Below are positions 12,028-23,500 of a DNA stretch of 64,000 nt, piece by piece. The stretch's first letter is position 1, and each line of letters begins with the position of its first letter. Source of the stretch: Artocarpus heterophyllus (taxonomy: Eukaryota; Streptophyta; Magnoliopsida; Rosales; Moraceae); the NCBI GenBank assembly GCA_025403435.1, contig CM046353.1:23060714-23124713 (forward strand), written 5' to 3'. The notes beneath the pieces are model-generated. The model had not been told where the DNA came from. It saw only the letters and a list, made by a program, of their open reading frames with translations, and did no database searches. The translations under genes were made by a program, and so were the position numbers.

Positions 12028-13656
12028 TTTCAATCTACAATAAAGAATCATATACCAAACATAAGCAAACATATATAATAATTTAGTAAGATAACACAAT
12101 CATGTAAAATCATACAAATGTGTTTATGTGTCAAAACCTTGAAAATATCACAACCTTACAACGATAATTCCCAACTCAGAATTTAACAAGCTCCTAGGGG
12201 AGTCATGTCAAATTCAATCAGGAACACGGATCCCCTCCTGATTAATATATGCCATCCAGGACCCGTATGATCCAGCATATACTAATAATCATTTCTTTGG
12301 CCATTAATTTTATTAACAGAGCTCCTAGGAGAGGTTAATAATAAAATTAACGTGAGTGTATAACCACCGTTTTAATATTTTATCCATGATTTATAATCAC
12401 CACCTAGGGGTGTGCAACCATAAATCATACTAAAATACCTTATCCTTTCAGAGATCCAATCTGGTACATAATAGAAATCCCTTCCTAGGGGTTGGGACCA
12501 TCATGTTCTTCCTATGGACCAACGATGGAGGCCTTAGGTTCTCTCTTCGAAAACCTTCTCCCACTCAATCTTTTGAAGTCAAGGTTTTATTTTGAAATTA
12601 TGCATGAACAAATTTAATATGAGCGGCACTCCCTATTCTATATGACATGTTATCAATATACATGGTAAATCATATTATAATGCAGACAAGCAAAGCAATC
12701 AAGCAAAGCTACAAGCATAATAATAATAATAACCGTAATATTATGGTTCCACCCTAGAGAATAGAAAAACTAAGATTACAAGAGAATAATTGAGACATTT
12801 ATCGATTCTTCATCCTTGAATCCTCAAGTTGTATCCTTCTTCATGTAATATCCATCTTCAAGTCCTCAATCCCGTATGAATCGAACACTTCATATTTCCG
12901 GTCATATCCAAATTTAATGTTTCTCAGAATCGTCCCAAAAATAAAATTAAAACTGCACCAAAAAATTGCACCTTTTCTGGACACCTGGCTGCTCTCGGTC
13001 GGCAGGCCGATCTGGGTGATTGGTCTGCCGATCATGGTGGTTCGGCCTGCCGGCAGAGCACCAAAATTTCTACCCCACTGTCGGCCTGCCGGACCGTACG
13101 TCCGGCCTGCCGATCTTTGACCTTCGGCTTGCCGAACTGTGAGGTCCGGCATGCCGACCGAGCAGAAAACCCTCAATCCAGAAAATACAATTTTAATGCA
13201 ATTCATCAATTTTATTTTCAACAATTCAAAAACATAAAATTAGAGACTCAGGAAATACCTGGAGACGCCATCATCAATCTTTAAGATCCGACTTCTCGTT
13301 CCGTCTTCTCCGAATAATTATTTAATTACAAAATTCTTACAAATTAAAAATTAAATAATAATTCCTAGACGGAGATGATAGTCCGCCATCTAATTACATG
13401 AAAAACCTAGATACACATTCTAACCTCTAAGGAACCATAACCGGTATTAATTAATTAATAAATAATTAAACAACAATTTAATCAACCATAATTAATTAAT
13501 AAACATTCACCATATAATCCATGACAACATATATATTATATAGAAACCTAGAGTGCCATCTCTCTATAAAATTTAATTCAAGCATTGGAGAGATTAAGAT
13601 CACAAAATTTATGCATATAACATGATCACAAACTTGCAAATTTATGTAAAAACCTC
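12028..13656 (-). other. Leader region of element A
   Basis: This is a noncoding leader of about 1.63 kb. It contains the stem-loop-rich block (about 12185-12490, CCTAGG at 12193-12198 and beyond) and a dense dyad cluster (12996-13160). It is nearly identical to B's leader except that B carries one extra dyad unit. Confidence 0.85.
12996..13160. repeat. GC-rich dyad cluster, leader of element A
   Basis: This holds about seven units of the TTCGGC-nn-GCCGAA type in both spacer forms (AG/CT and AT), spaced about 20-30 bp, in a surrounding sequence that is strongly AT-rich. Some adjacent units are mutually complementary and could fold together in RNA. Confidence 0.85.
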
Positions 13657-13669
13657 GGCTCTGATACCA
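13657..13669 (-). promoter_or_regulatory. Primer binding site of element A
   Basis: The minus-strand sequence TGGTATCAGAGCC matches plant initiator tRNA-Met and lies two bases from the 5' LTR. Confidence 0.9.
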
Positions 13670-13671
13670 AT

Positions 13672-15124
13672 TGTTGGAAACAAAGTGCGCAGCGGAATTT
13701 TAAAATTTTTTCATCAGAGTATTTTCCAAAACACAAGTTTGACATGTTATATGTATAAATTAAACAGATCTTACTAACCTCAGTGTGCCGAAGAACCTCC
13801 GCGACCTGTGTAGAGAAGTAACGTTCTAGAAGAGCCTCAACCAACTGGTCTTCTTTGCTATTCTCTATCCACAACCGGAGTGAGTGTGGGCTCACACGTA
13901 CAGCTCTTCCACCGGTGACTCTCCTTCCAACCAATAGAGAGAACCCAAAGCTAGTGTTTGTGATTTGTGAACAAAAGCTCTCAGGGAGTTTTCAGATGCT
14001 CACTAGAAGAGTATCACTCTTAATCTCTCAAATTGATCAGAGTAAATCATTAGACTCACTCCCTTTTTATACCTATTGGTCCTTGGGGTCAGTCCATATC
14101 AAATTAGGTCTCAAAAATCGAAACAGAATCAAGTTCGGATCAATATCTGATAAGATACACGTGAAAAACGCGTAATCTTAATTGTCGCGGTCGGCATGCC
14201 GAACTGTGTGATAGGCAGGCCGAACTGGCCAGTTCGGCAGGCCGAACTTTCTGATAGGCAGGCCGAACTGCCGAGAAAAAATCTCCGCGAATCTTTTATT
14301 TTCCACCCGAGATTCTAAAGGATAAAGTCTCAGTTTTGATTCAAATAGCCCAATAGAAAAGATATCTGATCAAAACAAACTTTATCAAGATAATCTCTAA
14401 GAAAATAAATCAATTCACAATAATTCTACAAGTTTATCTTGTTCTAATTGTCCAAAATTAAAACAACCGATAAACAGACAAGAATTATCCGAACGCCATA
14501 ATTCAACAAGTTCATCTTGAACTAATTTCTTACATAATTAATTCAACCGATAAACAGACATGAATTATTTGATTCTTATAAATTTTAAACTAATCTGATA
14601 AATCCGACATAAGTCACCAATTATTGGGAAAGCACGCCGTGTCGTTATAGGATTTTGTGAGCTAGCAAAGGGGACCAAAATGGACCGATAAAGTTCAAGC
14701 TCATGATAATTATGAAACCCAATATCCCAGATCTACATTTCACAATTATCAACTCCAACGCTACTCCACTAAAAGCTTGGAGCTGCACTCTCGAACTTTA
14801 TAGAATTACGAAACTCGTGTAGCTAAGTCTCCATGACATATCATAGTGTATCGCATCCCCATATGATCATCCATAACCGGCTTAAGGACAAGTTCTGTCT
14901 TACCTTCCCGATTATTTTTATCTTACGTTCCATTGTCTCACCATTAGAAAACTTACCATCCAAAGATAGTATACCATTCGGTTACACCTATGTATCCAAA
15001 TGGTTGAGCGCTCCAGTTTTCCAATTACAGGACAACGCATATAAGAGGATATCATTACTCCTAAAGAGGAGCTATGGATTCCATATCTATGAATAACAAG
15101 TCTACGCTACCAAGAGTCATGCCT
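13672..15124 (-). repeat. Truncated 5' LTR of element A (1453 of 2033 bp)
   Basis: It matches 6027-7479 without visible indels and then stops within GTCATGCCT. The missing 580 bp is the outer end of U3. The TATA-like box (14063-14071) and dyad cluster (14185-14275) are retained. The next bases are host sequence, repeating the 19 bp that flank the other end of the element. Confidence 0.95.
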
Positions 15125-16018
15125 ACTCCTACCCGAAGATTACAAAAGTCCCATGGCCAAGTACTTAAGAAGCTGTGGAGATGTTCAAAAATTTTGTAGG
15201 GCTCGTGCTATGGACAAATCTACTAACCAGCCCACTATTCTCAATGACAGAGTGGGGCATGGGGAAATTATTGACAATTTATAGTATTAAAGAAGGGAAA
15301 GGCACATTTATATATTCTACCAACTCCAACGGGGGAGGGAAGTGATCAGTTTCTCCCTCCGCTGGTTTCTCCCCAAGAGGAAAGATATGGCGGCTCTGCT
15401 ATTATGATCACTAGTGGTGAATTCAGTCTAGGGCAGCGTGAGATTAGGGAATGCTCTATGAAGGGTAAGGAAACCATGAAAGGGGCTTCAACTATCTAGT
15501 CCGATGAAGCTAATTGATCCAAAGATTTTGTGTGATATAAAAAATGTTGTTGATGTGGTGGTTTCGTTCGGTCCAAATTTTGGGATGGGTGGGGAAGCGG
15601 CCTTAAACTTACCCCCCACTTCTCTATGTATGCTATCTTAAAACTACCAGGGGCTGGCTAGGCTTTGGGTTACGACGCTATAATTCGGCTGGCTATCCTT
15701 ATGGCTGTTCGTTTAATCTTGGACAAAGTCTGGATTGATGCTTCTATTCAGAGTGACTCTAAGCTTGCTATAAAGGCTCTGAATGTAAAGGATAAACCCC
15801 CCCATTGGATGCGTCTTTCTCTGAAGTCCTTCATTTATCTACCTTGTTTCCTTCTTTTGTGTTTGAGTTTGGTTTTAGAAGTGGCAACAGGCTGACTGAT
15901 GCTTTACGTAAGTAGGCAAGACTGTCTAATTTAGTTGGTTTGTTCTCTGTTAGGGAGGGATCCAAGAGGATCTTTGAGCTTTCAATTAATGTTTTTATTT
16001 AGCAAAAAAAAAAAAAAG
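15125..16018 (+). pseudogene. LINE-like remnant with RNase H segment and poly(A)
   Basis: This is the right-hand continuation of the sequence into which element A inserted. At about 15640-15910 the plus strand encodes an RNase H-like segment: WIDASIQSDSKLAIKALN, then PPHW, and after a frame change GNRLTDALRK. It matches the pattern found at the end of plant L1-type ORF2 (SDSQLAINALN, PPHW, NRLADALAK). It ends in a poly(A) run at about 16004-16018, as expected for a LINE 3' end. The upstream part has stops and no clear reverse transcriptase, so the copy is deleted or rearranged. The LINE call is an inference from these motifs. Confidence 0.55.
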
Positions 16019-16138
16019 AATAATGAATATGGCACCTAACTTACATTTCCAAAAGTATAAAATGACCTTTTTCAAAAAAAAAAAAAAAAAAACAGAGAGA
16101 AAAGAATACAACCACGAATTCATTATTGTTGTTAGGAT

Positions 16139-17124
16139 TAATTACGAAACTCCTCTGAACTATAGCCTTTGTAACACTTTACCTCTTGAACTTTAAAACA
16201 TAACATCTGTTTTTCAAAGTATAAATTGATAACAAAAAGAGTCTTCCTATTACAATTTTAACAGCAAATTGACAAACAATTTTAAAATTATGGGTATTTT
16301 AGTAATCCTAATTTTAAAATGACCAAAAAATTTAAAATTTTAGTAAAAATAGTTTTTATTGATAATTAAAAACAAACAAAAAAAATCAGTTAAAAACATA
16401 CTACTATCTAGATCAATCTTTTTTTTTTTTGCATATACCGAAATTTTCTTTAAAATTTTAATAACTTTTTTCATGCTCAAAAAGTATTTTGGAATTTTAA
16501 AATGTATAAATACCAATGAAAGTTTTAAAAATATGAAAAAAAATTTATTAATACTTTCAAAGTTTTTTTTTCTCATTAAAAAATTGGTGTTCTAATTTTT
16601 TGTTATATTAAAAATATAAATTCAAATGTCAATTCGAATAACAATTCAAATCACTAACTCAAATCCTAATAAATCACACTAACTCAAATTAATCACTAAT
16701 TTGAATACATTTACCAAACGGACCCTAAATATATTTGTGTCATATTCTTCTTGATTTCAATAGCATATAAAACTTTTAAAATTTTAAAATACTTTTTGTA
16801 TGTTAAAGAAATTAATAAAATTTAAATAAAATTTTGGTATATAAAAACAAGAAAGATTCAAATAGTATAATAATTTTAATTTTTTTTTTGTTTTTAATCA
16901 TTGATAAAGAGTATTTTTACTATGTTTTAATTTTTGTTATTAATTTTGTAACCGAAATTACGAAGAAACCCTAAATTTTATGATCATTTGTTAATTTGTT
17001 GTTAAAATTTTAACAGGATTATTTTTGCTAACAGTTCATGTTTTAGGGGAACGGATGTTACGTTTTAAAATTTAAAAGATAAAGTGTTATAAGAGCAATA
17101 ATTTAAGAAAAATTTTTGTAATTA
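16139..17124. mobile_element. DNA transposon with long terminal inverted repeats (MULE- or foldback-like)
   Basis: The left arm (about 16139-16520) and right arm (about 16752-17124) are imperfect inverted repeats of about 370 bp. They start TAATTAC, include a matched stretch around GTAACACTTTA (16171-16181, complement near 17086-17096), and continue through AAAAAGTATTTT. The centre is about 230 bp and AT-rich, with no transposase. The long TIRs and their start resemble non-autonomous Mutator-like elements, but no clear 9-bp target duplication is visible, so the superfamily is tentative. Short opposite-strand open frames here are products of the symmetry. The element ends about 460 bp before the host start codon. 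Confidence 0.65.
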
Positions 17125-17582
17125 CTTATTATTATCATTATTTTTTTTTATGGAGTGTTTTTTTTAACGAGTGCTAGCAACATGTTATTTTTGTTACTCT
17201 TTTTTATACTCTCTATTTAGCCTTTGACACGTAAATTTATTAATACTATAAATTATTATTTAAACAAAAAAATAAAATAACAGATTTATTAATATTATAA
17301 AATAAAAAATAAGATCACAGAGTTGAGGCGTCAGCAATCGGAATGCGTACATAAAAGAGAACGAAAAAGACAATGCACCTAGCCTTTGCCTTTTTTGTTT
17401 GTCCTTTGAATCAAGGATTTCATTATGGTTGTTCTTTCTGAGAGAAGGAAAAAATCCCTAATATATTCTCAACAAAAATCGTGACTCGTCAACCACTGAA
17501 TCACCAAACTCGTTTTCTGTCTATCGTCGTTCGTTTTTGCTTTGTTTTCTTCTCTCTCTCTCAGCTTTGTAGAGAGAGAAAG
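17125..17582 (+). promoter_or_regulatory. Putative promoter and 5' UTR of the WAT1-related gene
   Basis: This is AT-rich upstream sequence. A weak TATA-like TAATATATTC lies at about 17459-17468. CT-rich sequence at about 17550-17565 is followed by its complementary GA-rich run (about 17573-17582), so a CT/GA hairpin could form immediately before the ATG at 17583. Core promoter positions are inferred only. Confidence 0.4.
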
Positions 17583-20500
17583 ATGGCGGCAGCGGTCACG
17601 GCGGGGGGTGGCGCCGGCGGAGATGCGTGGAAGGCGCATGCTGCCATGGCATTAGTGCAGCTTTTTAGTGGCGGATACCATGTAATTACCAAAGTCGCCC
17701 TCAATGTTGGCGTCAATCAGCTTGTATTCTGCGTCTTTCGTGATCTCCTTGCCCTCTCCATTCTCGCTCCCATAGCCTACTTCAAAGAACAGTAAATCTC
17801 TCTCTCACTCTCCCCCTGCCTGATTATTTTCTTCCGTTTCGGATCTGAGATTTGTCTGCTTGTTGGTGTGTTGATTCTTGTCCTTGATATTAATAACTAA
17901 TCGTGTTGTACTGGATAAACACATATCGTTACGTAACGTTAAGGATTTGTATGTATTTGAGTCATGAGAAGTCTTATCCTATGGGATGGGATGTTTCTTC
18001 CACTTTAAATCTTGAATCTGTTTTAATCTTGCCTAGGATGGTTTACGTCGAAATTCACGTTGTGGATCTTTTCGTTTGACTTTGTTGGTACAACAATTTT
18101 ACGAACACTAACTGTTTCGCATAAAGTTTATCTATTTCTCTCTCTGTTTCTTTTTTGGCATAAATTTCAGAGTGATGAGATAACTGCATAATCTTGGCTA
18201 AGGCAAACCACATAAAGCAAAAGACACATGTATCGTTCATAGTTGAGATTCCTTCCAGCAAAACTACTTTAAATCATTGCCTTTATTTGCAAAAGTATGT
18301 TCGGATTTCATTCTCTAAGGATTTTAACTCGGCGTTGTCAAAATGAGAATGTTGAATCAGTGACTACTTTATGCGGTAGTGCCACTTACGCTTTGGGGAT
18401 TGCTTATGGAATAGCACTGCAGAGTATATTGGGGTTTTTTTTTTTTTGGTTGTTAGACGATGTCGGTCCTATAGGTGGAATCGGTCCCGTCCTTATCGCC
18501 ATCAGTATTTCTAAATTAAGTGGCTTATCTCGGAATTAGAAATTTTTTTGTTTGTTCATTTCAAAACGTGATGCTTAAAAGTTTATCCAGATGGCAAGTC
18601 TTCCAAGGTTTCTTTTTAATTTGATATTGTCGATTCAGAAAATGTGATATATGCATCCTTTCTTTTGTCCTATTTGCAGACGGATTCGACCACCGATGAA
18701 TAAATATCACCTCATGTCATTCTTCTTTCTTGGATTAACAGGGTAAGTCTGATTCCGTCCTTGGGGTATATCCATAAATTACCAACGTCACTTTTGGTTT
18801 ATCTGATGCAGCACGTTTTGATCCTTCTTTGCACTAATTTATTTTTCTTCTTCGTATTCTCTCAGAATATTTGGAAACCAGCTTTTATTTCTTATTGGTC
18901 TTGGATACACAAATCCGACTTATGCTGCTGCCACACAACCTACTATTCCTGTATTTACATTCATCTTGGCAGCGCTAATGGGGTCAGTTTGACTTTTTTT
19001 TTTTTTTTTACCTTTATTAATTTAGCTGATTTTTATTTGTCTATCTGTTTAGAATTCTTGTCTGTTTCTATGGACGTTACTTATCCTGTAATCCAATATC
19101 ATATGTAAACATTATTTATGCAGTACAGAACGAGTGAACTTGCTCAAAACTGAATGTCAGGCCAAGATTATCGGGACACTTGTTTGCGTTTCTGGTGCCA
19201 TATTCATGGTTTTCTACCGTGGCAAGGCTTTGATTGGAAATATGGAACCAGACTTTGCAGCACAAAGTGAAATAATTGCCAGAGGTCAACCAGAACCCTC
19301 TGGTTGGTTAATGTCTGGCTTTCAGGAGATTGGGCTTGACAATTTTCACCTTGGAGTTTTATGCTTAATTGGGAACTGCATGTGCATGGCTGCATTTCTG
19401 GCGATTCAGGTATATTATCCTGTAACCTATCATTGGAATTAGAAAGAAATGGTGTGCCCATGAAAGCCAATATAGGTGCTCTGTATTTGTGAAAATACAG
19501 TACGCACCTATATATGAACTCTAATTTATGCATTCTTGCACTTGCTACTTTTCTTTTTTTGCTGAAATATCTACATCATCTCATGTGTAAATTTGTGATG
19601 ATGGAGATATATTCTTTTTTTTTTCTTATAGTAGATATTGTGATATATTCTAGTTAGTCAATTTTTGGGAAATATAGTGTTCAAATTTATATAATTTAAA
19701 TTTATATTCTATTATGTTGTAGTTTATACTTTTTTGTATGCTAAGCTTACTATAAGTACAACATCCAGGCTCCAGTTTTGAAAAAGTATCCTGCAAATAT
19801 ATCGGTCACTGCATGTTCATACTTCTTTGGTGCTTTGCTGATGGTGGTGACAGCACTCTTTATGACCAGTGAATCAACAGACTGGACGCTGACACAGTCT
19901 GAGGTTTTTGCTGTCATTTATGCAGTAAGTTCCCTCTTTGCAATGTATGTTCTTGCGAATTTGCTGTTTATTATGCCAAATTGTGCTAGTTACTGCTCCT
20001 TCTGATTAAGAGAACTCTTCTCCAAGTTCAAAAGAAAAGTGATATGTCTTGATATTTCTAAAAGACACACAAGCAGTATATTTGATTTTGTATCCTTGAC
20101 TACAAGGATGACCAGATTACAGATGCTAGTTGTATCTATATCTACAAAACCGAGTGGTAATAGTTCTGTCCATATGGAAAAGTTCTTGTTTGTCACCAGC
20201 AAGGAGTAAGAATATGAAATTGCCTTTTGGCTAATATTGCTTTATAAAGGATATCAACAGATATTAATAATTTAATACCAAGTGTTTTTGAGACAACCAG
20301 ATCATTTGCAAGTTCATTTTTGTCTTCACAGTACTAGCTTTTGTGTTTGGTAATTTTTTTTTCTTTAGACGTTAATATAGGAAACTTGCTTTCTTTAGTT
20401 CTAAGAAAAAAATGTGATGTATTGGGGCCCCTCAAAGTGGAACCTAATTATTCATGGGATTTATGACCTAAGAGAGATTGGGAGATGGAAGCTATTGTTT

Positions 20501-23500
20501 GGATCCCGTTAAACCATAACTATGTATAAACTGGATTATGATTTTTTTTTTCCTTGGAGCATATAAAAAATGTAGCATATGTTTTACTATTTATTATCTC
20601 TTTCTCTTCTTCATGGAAAACTATGACCTTCTGGATTGACAAAGCAGAACTTAGGTAAATTAAATATACATATGTGCTGTTTATTTAGCAAGTGGGTCAA
20701 AGATTTGTGGATAAGTAGAGTGATTTTACATTTAAAATTGAAAAAAAAAAAGAAAAAAAAAAAAAAGAGGACAGTGATTTTCTGGTCATGTTTCCAGTGT
20801 TTTGCTCAATGAATCGTATTGCAGACTCATGCTTCATAGTTAGGTTCCAAGAACCAGTTGTGGTACATGATTACTCTATAGTAGTATTAAAGATTCGTTG
20901 TCTCATTATAACCCTTGTCGTCTTGCAAGTTAATTAGCAGCTTTATAATATTCTTGGGATTACAATATCATACATAAGTTAACTCTTTGGCTCTTTGGTT
21001 TGTTAGTTTTTGTCGAGATATTGTCTTTAAAAGGAAAACCGTGTGGACACTTATGTGATCCCTGATTTTATGTAATCCCTGTTTTATGTAATCCCTGATT
21101 TTATGTAATCTCTGTTTTTTAGGGATTAGTTGAGCTGTATATTTGGTGTATACTATTGTTAGGATAGTTTCCTATTTTAGTGAGATAGCAAACGTGTATA
21201 TAATAGGTGTTTTATGTATTTTCTGATAACATTGAATTACAACCAGATTTTTCTATTCTCTACATGGTATCAGAGCTCTAGGATCGTTCCTGGAGATTTT
21301 ATTTTTTCTGACCCTCTTGTTCAATCCGATTCCTCCACATCTTTTTTTTTTTTCCAACCAATCAGCCATGTCTGAAACTACTCAAACTAGTCCTGTCTCG
21401 GATGTGCCTTCAACCGAGAATTCTGCAGTAGTTTCAACAGGTGATTTGTAGAATATACAAGCAGCGTATCGTCTAAATGGAAGGAATTATCTGAAATGGA
21501 CACAGCTGGTTCGTACGTTCTTGAAAGGAAGAGGCAAACTGAGTCATTTACTTGGAACAGGACCTGCAAAAGAAGACCCGAAGTTTGTTGCTTGGGAGGA
21601 ACAGGATTCGCTAGTGATGACCTGGTTGTGGAATTCGATGATTCCAGAAATAAGCGACACATGTATGTTCCTTGGTACAGCCAAGGAAATTTGGGATATG
21701 GTTCAACAAACCTATTCTAAAGTTCATGATGCTGCCCAAATTTACGAGATAAAGACAAAAATCTCTACGACTAAGCAAGGAACCCGCACGGTCACAGAAT
21801 ATTCCAGCCTCTTGCAAGGCTTATGGCAAGAGTTGGATCATTACCAGTGTATTGAGATGAAGTGCAGCTCAGATGCAACAATTCTTAAGAGGTTCGTTGA
21901 AAAAGACCGTATTTATGATTTCCTTGCTGGTCTTAATATTGAATTTGATGCTGTAAGGGTACAGATCTTAGGAAAAGAGGATCTGCCATCTCTAAATGAG
22001 GCCATTTCAATAGTCCGGGCTGAAGAAGGAAGAAGGAGTGTTATGCTTGAGGCACAGGCTGCGGATGGATCTGCCCTAGTGACAAAATCTGCTAAAAGTA
22101 AAGACTTTGTCACGTTACAGCCCAGTGAAGGATTCAATAAGCAGGCTGACTCATCAAAACCTCTCAACAAGCAGTCAAAAGACTCCCTCTGGTGCAGCTA
22201 CTGCAAAAGACACCGCCATACGCGAGAGACATGCTGGAAACTCAATGGAAGACCTCCAAATATGAGCAGGAATTTTTCCAATAGGACTGAAAGTGAACGA
22301 GGACAAGCACATGTGGCTAATACTCATCCAACTAGCGAAGAAAATCCACAAAGTTCAGTTTCTGAATTGAGCAGAGAAGACATTGAAAGGTTAAAAAATT
22401 TTTTGGGATCACTTGAAAAAACTTCCACGGCAGGTACATGCTCATTAGCCTTTTCAGGTATTTCTCTCTCTTCTTTTACTTCTAATGTTTCGGATAAAGT
22501 TTCTCCCAACATATGAGTAATTGATTCTGGAGCTACCGACCACATGACATGTTCCTCTCACAAATTTATTACCTATACTCCATGCTCTAGCCATAGGAAA
22601 ATAACAATTGCTAATGGATCCACCATTACTGTTGCGGGACAAGGGGATGTTTACATCAATAATAGCCTAACTCTAAAAAATGTCCTCCATGTTCCTAAAC
22701 TCTTTACAAACTTGGTTTCAATTAAAAAACTCACTAAGGATTCTAATTGCAGTGTGACCTTTTTTCCATCTCGTTGTGAGTTTCAGGAACTGGGCACGAA
22801 GAGGATGATTGGACATGCTAGTGAAAGGGATGGTCTTTACCATTTGGAAGAACCAAGTGGAAGTGCTAAAGTTGAGAGTTCTCGCCCTTTATCATTCCTG
22901 TCCGAGTCAGTCATTTCTAATAAAGACAAAATATGGCTTTATCATCGTCGTTTGGGTCATCCATCATTTAGAGTTCTTAAGTTTATGTTTCCTTCGTTAT
23001 TCAAAGGGTCTTTGGTTGAAAGTTTTCATTGTAGTGATTGTGAAATTGCTAAACACAAGCGTTCTTCTTTTCCAACAAGTAATACGAAAACTTTTGTTCC
23101 TTTTTCTCTTATTCATAGTGACATTTGGGGGCCATCCACAGTTCCTAATGTTTCAAGTGCAAAATGGTTTGTGTCATTTATTGATGATTGTACCCGTGTG
23201 ACATGGATATATCTTATGAAAAATAAATCTGATGTTGGCACAATTTTTCCCAATTTTTACAATATGATCAAAACTCAATTTGACGTTAGCATTAAGAGAT
23301 TTCGATCTGACAATGCTAGGGATTACTTCAATCAGTTCCTCTCTCCATTTTTCCAAAAAGAAGGAATCATTCATGAATCCTCTTGTGTTAGCACACCCCA
23401 ACAAAATGGAGTGGCTGAGCGAAAGAACGGTCACCTCCTTGCCATCACAAGAGCATCCTTGTTTCACAAAAATGTTCCTAAACATTTTTGGGGAGAAGCC

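Larger units (their letters stand above)
6027..15124 (-). mobile_element. Ty1/copia LTR retrotransposon A, disabled, 5' LTR truncated
   Basis: Copy A of the long-LTR copia family, coding on the minus strand. It has a complete 3' LTR (6027-8059), PPT, gag-pol (8074-12027), leader (12028-13656), PBS (13657-13669) and a 5' LTR that stops at LTR position 1453 (13672-15124). It is very close to element B in sequence and identical in layout. The motifs resemble the TAR/Angela group of copia, but that lineage call is an inference. Three nonsense codons, an integrase active-site change and the missing outer 580 bp of the 5' LTR (most of U3) make it non-autonomous. The LTRs differ at about 11 of 1453 positions by eye, so A is older than B. 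Confidence 0.95.

Noticed and set aside
13020..13160. A CRISPR-like array suggested by regularly spaced GC-rich repeats
   Set aside because: The units are short dyads with variable spacers in a plant retroelement leader. There are no cas genes and no eukaryotic CRISPR systems of this kind.
16340..16595. Overlapping 78-codon frames on both strands
   Set aside because: They lie in the arm of the long inverted repeat and are made of A/T homopolymer codons. No coding signal.
17481..17582. Upstream extension of the WAT1-related first exon
   Set aside because: The frame is open, but position 17481 is GTG, not ATG. The first ATG in frame is 17583 and the family N-terminus fits that start.
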